Assembly: GCF_023701745.1 (NCBI RefSeq)
Contig: NZ_JAJOZB010000001.1
Location: 124,001 to 188,000 of the forward strand
Source: Streptomyces sp. RKAG293
GTDB lineage: Bacteria; Actinomycetota; Actinomycetes; Streptomycetales; Streptomycetaceae
Direction of reading: 5' to 3'
DNA: 64,000 nucleotides
Part shown: positions 63,467 through 64,000 of the stretch, piece after piece
Position numbering within the stretch: position 1 is the stretch's first letter
Layout of the letters: every line of letters starts with the position of its first letter
Translations under genes and position numbers: made by a program
The notes under the pieces: generated by a model
The model's database searches: none
The model's input: only the letters and a program-made list of their open reading frames with translations
Told to the model about the DNA's origin: nothing

Positions 63467-64000
63467 GGGGCTACTTTCCTTATCCTTCTCATACAAGAAG
63501 CCGCGCTGCGGCAATTTGTCCGTCGGATGCTTGGAAACGTACACAGATACCCCCGTGGGTGTGGACGCCCAGGCCGATCCGGCCGTCCGAAACTCAACGT
63601 GGTTTCAACATACGCATCGAATTCTCGATTCCTAGGGCGAAATTCGGCCATGTATACGTGAGGGAACTCGCGGCGAGGTCGAAGTCCGGTCGCGTGGAAT
63701 TTCTCTTCAGTTGCACACGGCCGCGGACGGTTCCGCGCACCGGTAATTCTCTTCAGTTGCACACCGGTTGCCCACCGGGGGGCGTGTCGAATTTTTACTA
63801 TACGTTTCCCGTGGGGGATGGTAGCGCAGTTCCTCCGCCCCCACGGGGGTTCAGGAATTTCGCCTTCCGGGCTGCTCCGGGCGGCGCTCCGGCGTCCTGG
63901 TCTGGTGTTTGAACGTTTGTCGGGCGTTTCTTGTACAGCGCTTGCGAGGCTTCGGAACGTGCCGGGGGGAGAAATCGCTCCGCGGTGTGAGCGGATGAGT
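63467..64000. other. SARP upstream region to window end
   Basis: No gene is recognisable. It contains the SARP leader, an 18-bp direct repeat (63701-63718 and 63747-63764), and AT-richer patches such as CGAATTTTTACTATACG (about 63789). It likely carries the SARP promoter and that of a gene lying beyond the window. Confidence 0.45.
63701..63764. promoter_or_regulatory. 18-bp direct repeat, 46-bp period
   Basis: TTCTCTTCAGTTGCACAC occurs exactly twice, at 63701-63718 and 63747-63764, in the non-coding region upstream of the SARP gene. A 46-bp period is about four helical turns, suggesting paired sites for one regulator. Confidence 0.55.

Noticed and set aside
1-64000. tRNA, rRNA, riboswitch or full CRISPR array
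   Set aside because: No cloverleaf-like segment, rRNA motif, riboswitch core or regular repeat-spacer array was recognised by eye. A covariance-model scan would be needed to exclude small RNAs.

Overview
The window looks like an accessory stretch of a Streptomyces- or Kitasatospora-type actinomycete chromosome, for example a chromosome arm. The DNA is very GC-rich, GTG starts behind purine-rich ribosome sites are common, and the families are typical of that group: Ser/Thr kinase, SARP, Rrf2, FxLD methyltransferase, DUF6193/DUF6221/DUF4132-type proteins, metalloproteases and many cytochromes P450. No rRNA, tRNA or core housekeeping operon was seen. The only housekeeping-like gene is a divergent trigger factor.

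Layout. 0-13 kb: gene debris, then a GNAT acetyltransferase, a PLP decarboxylase, a lipoprotein, a P450, a membrane Ser/Thr kinase, a Tn3 transposase fragment and a low-GC orphan gene. 13-18.7 kb: broken genes (MurG-like, NUDIX, FxLD methyltransferase, two integrases, MMPL) cut by a complete IS3-type element. 19-21 kb: a secreted zinc metalloprotease with a propeller tail. 21-29.7 kb: IS256, IS21, IS5, IS701 and IS1182 remnants, a broken MacB-type ABC exporter and an intact leucine-rich-repeat gene. 29.8-44 kb: three large secreted proteins (a phosphoesterase and two propeller proteins), the trigger factor, a zinc-ribbon/TPR protein, a second IS3 element and IS5 debris. 44-50 kb: small accessory genes (SUKH, mycothiol-dependent isomerase, DUF4132, XRE). 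50-64 kb: what looks like the left part of a secondary-metabolite cluster, with crotonase, P450, PPOX protein, O-methyltransferase, adenylate-forming ligase, FAD monooxygenase, MFS exporter, Rrf2 repressor, a StrR-like HTH protein and a SARP activator.

The most distinctive content is a set of four secreted proteins (19.1, 29.8, 38.1 and 41.4 kb). All carry the same ~45-residue blade repeat (TSPxIA...GG...AF), apparently a beta-propeller, attached to different front ends: metalloprotease, Tat-exported phosphoesterase plus PASTA, a Cys-containing tail, and a helical domain plus a second propeller. Three share nearly identical DNA across several blades, which suggests recent cassette exchange.

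Two kinds of damage are mixed here. Many genes are interrupted by single-base frameshifts, and nearly all those I could localise lie in short G or C runs, so some may be consensus errors. Others carry in-frame stop codons, mostly TAG, or are cut by insertion sequences, which is real decay. All coordinates and homology statements come from reading the sequence by eye; no database search was possible.
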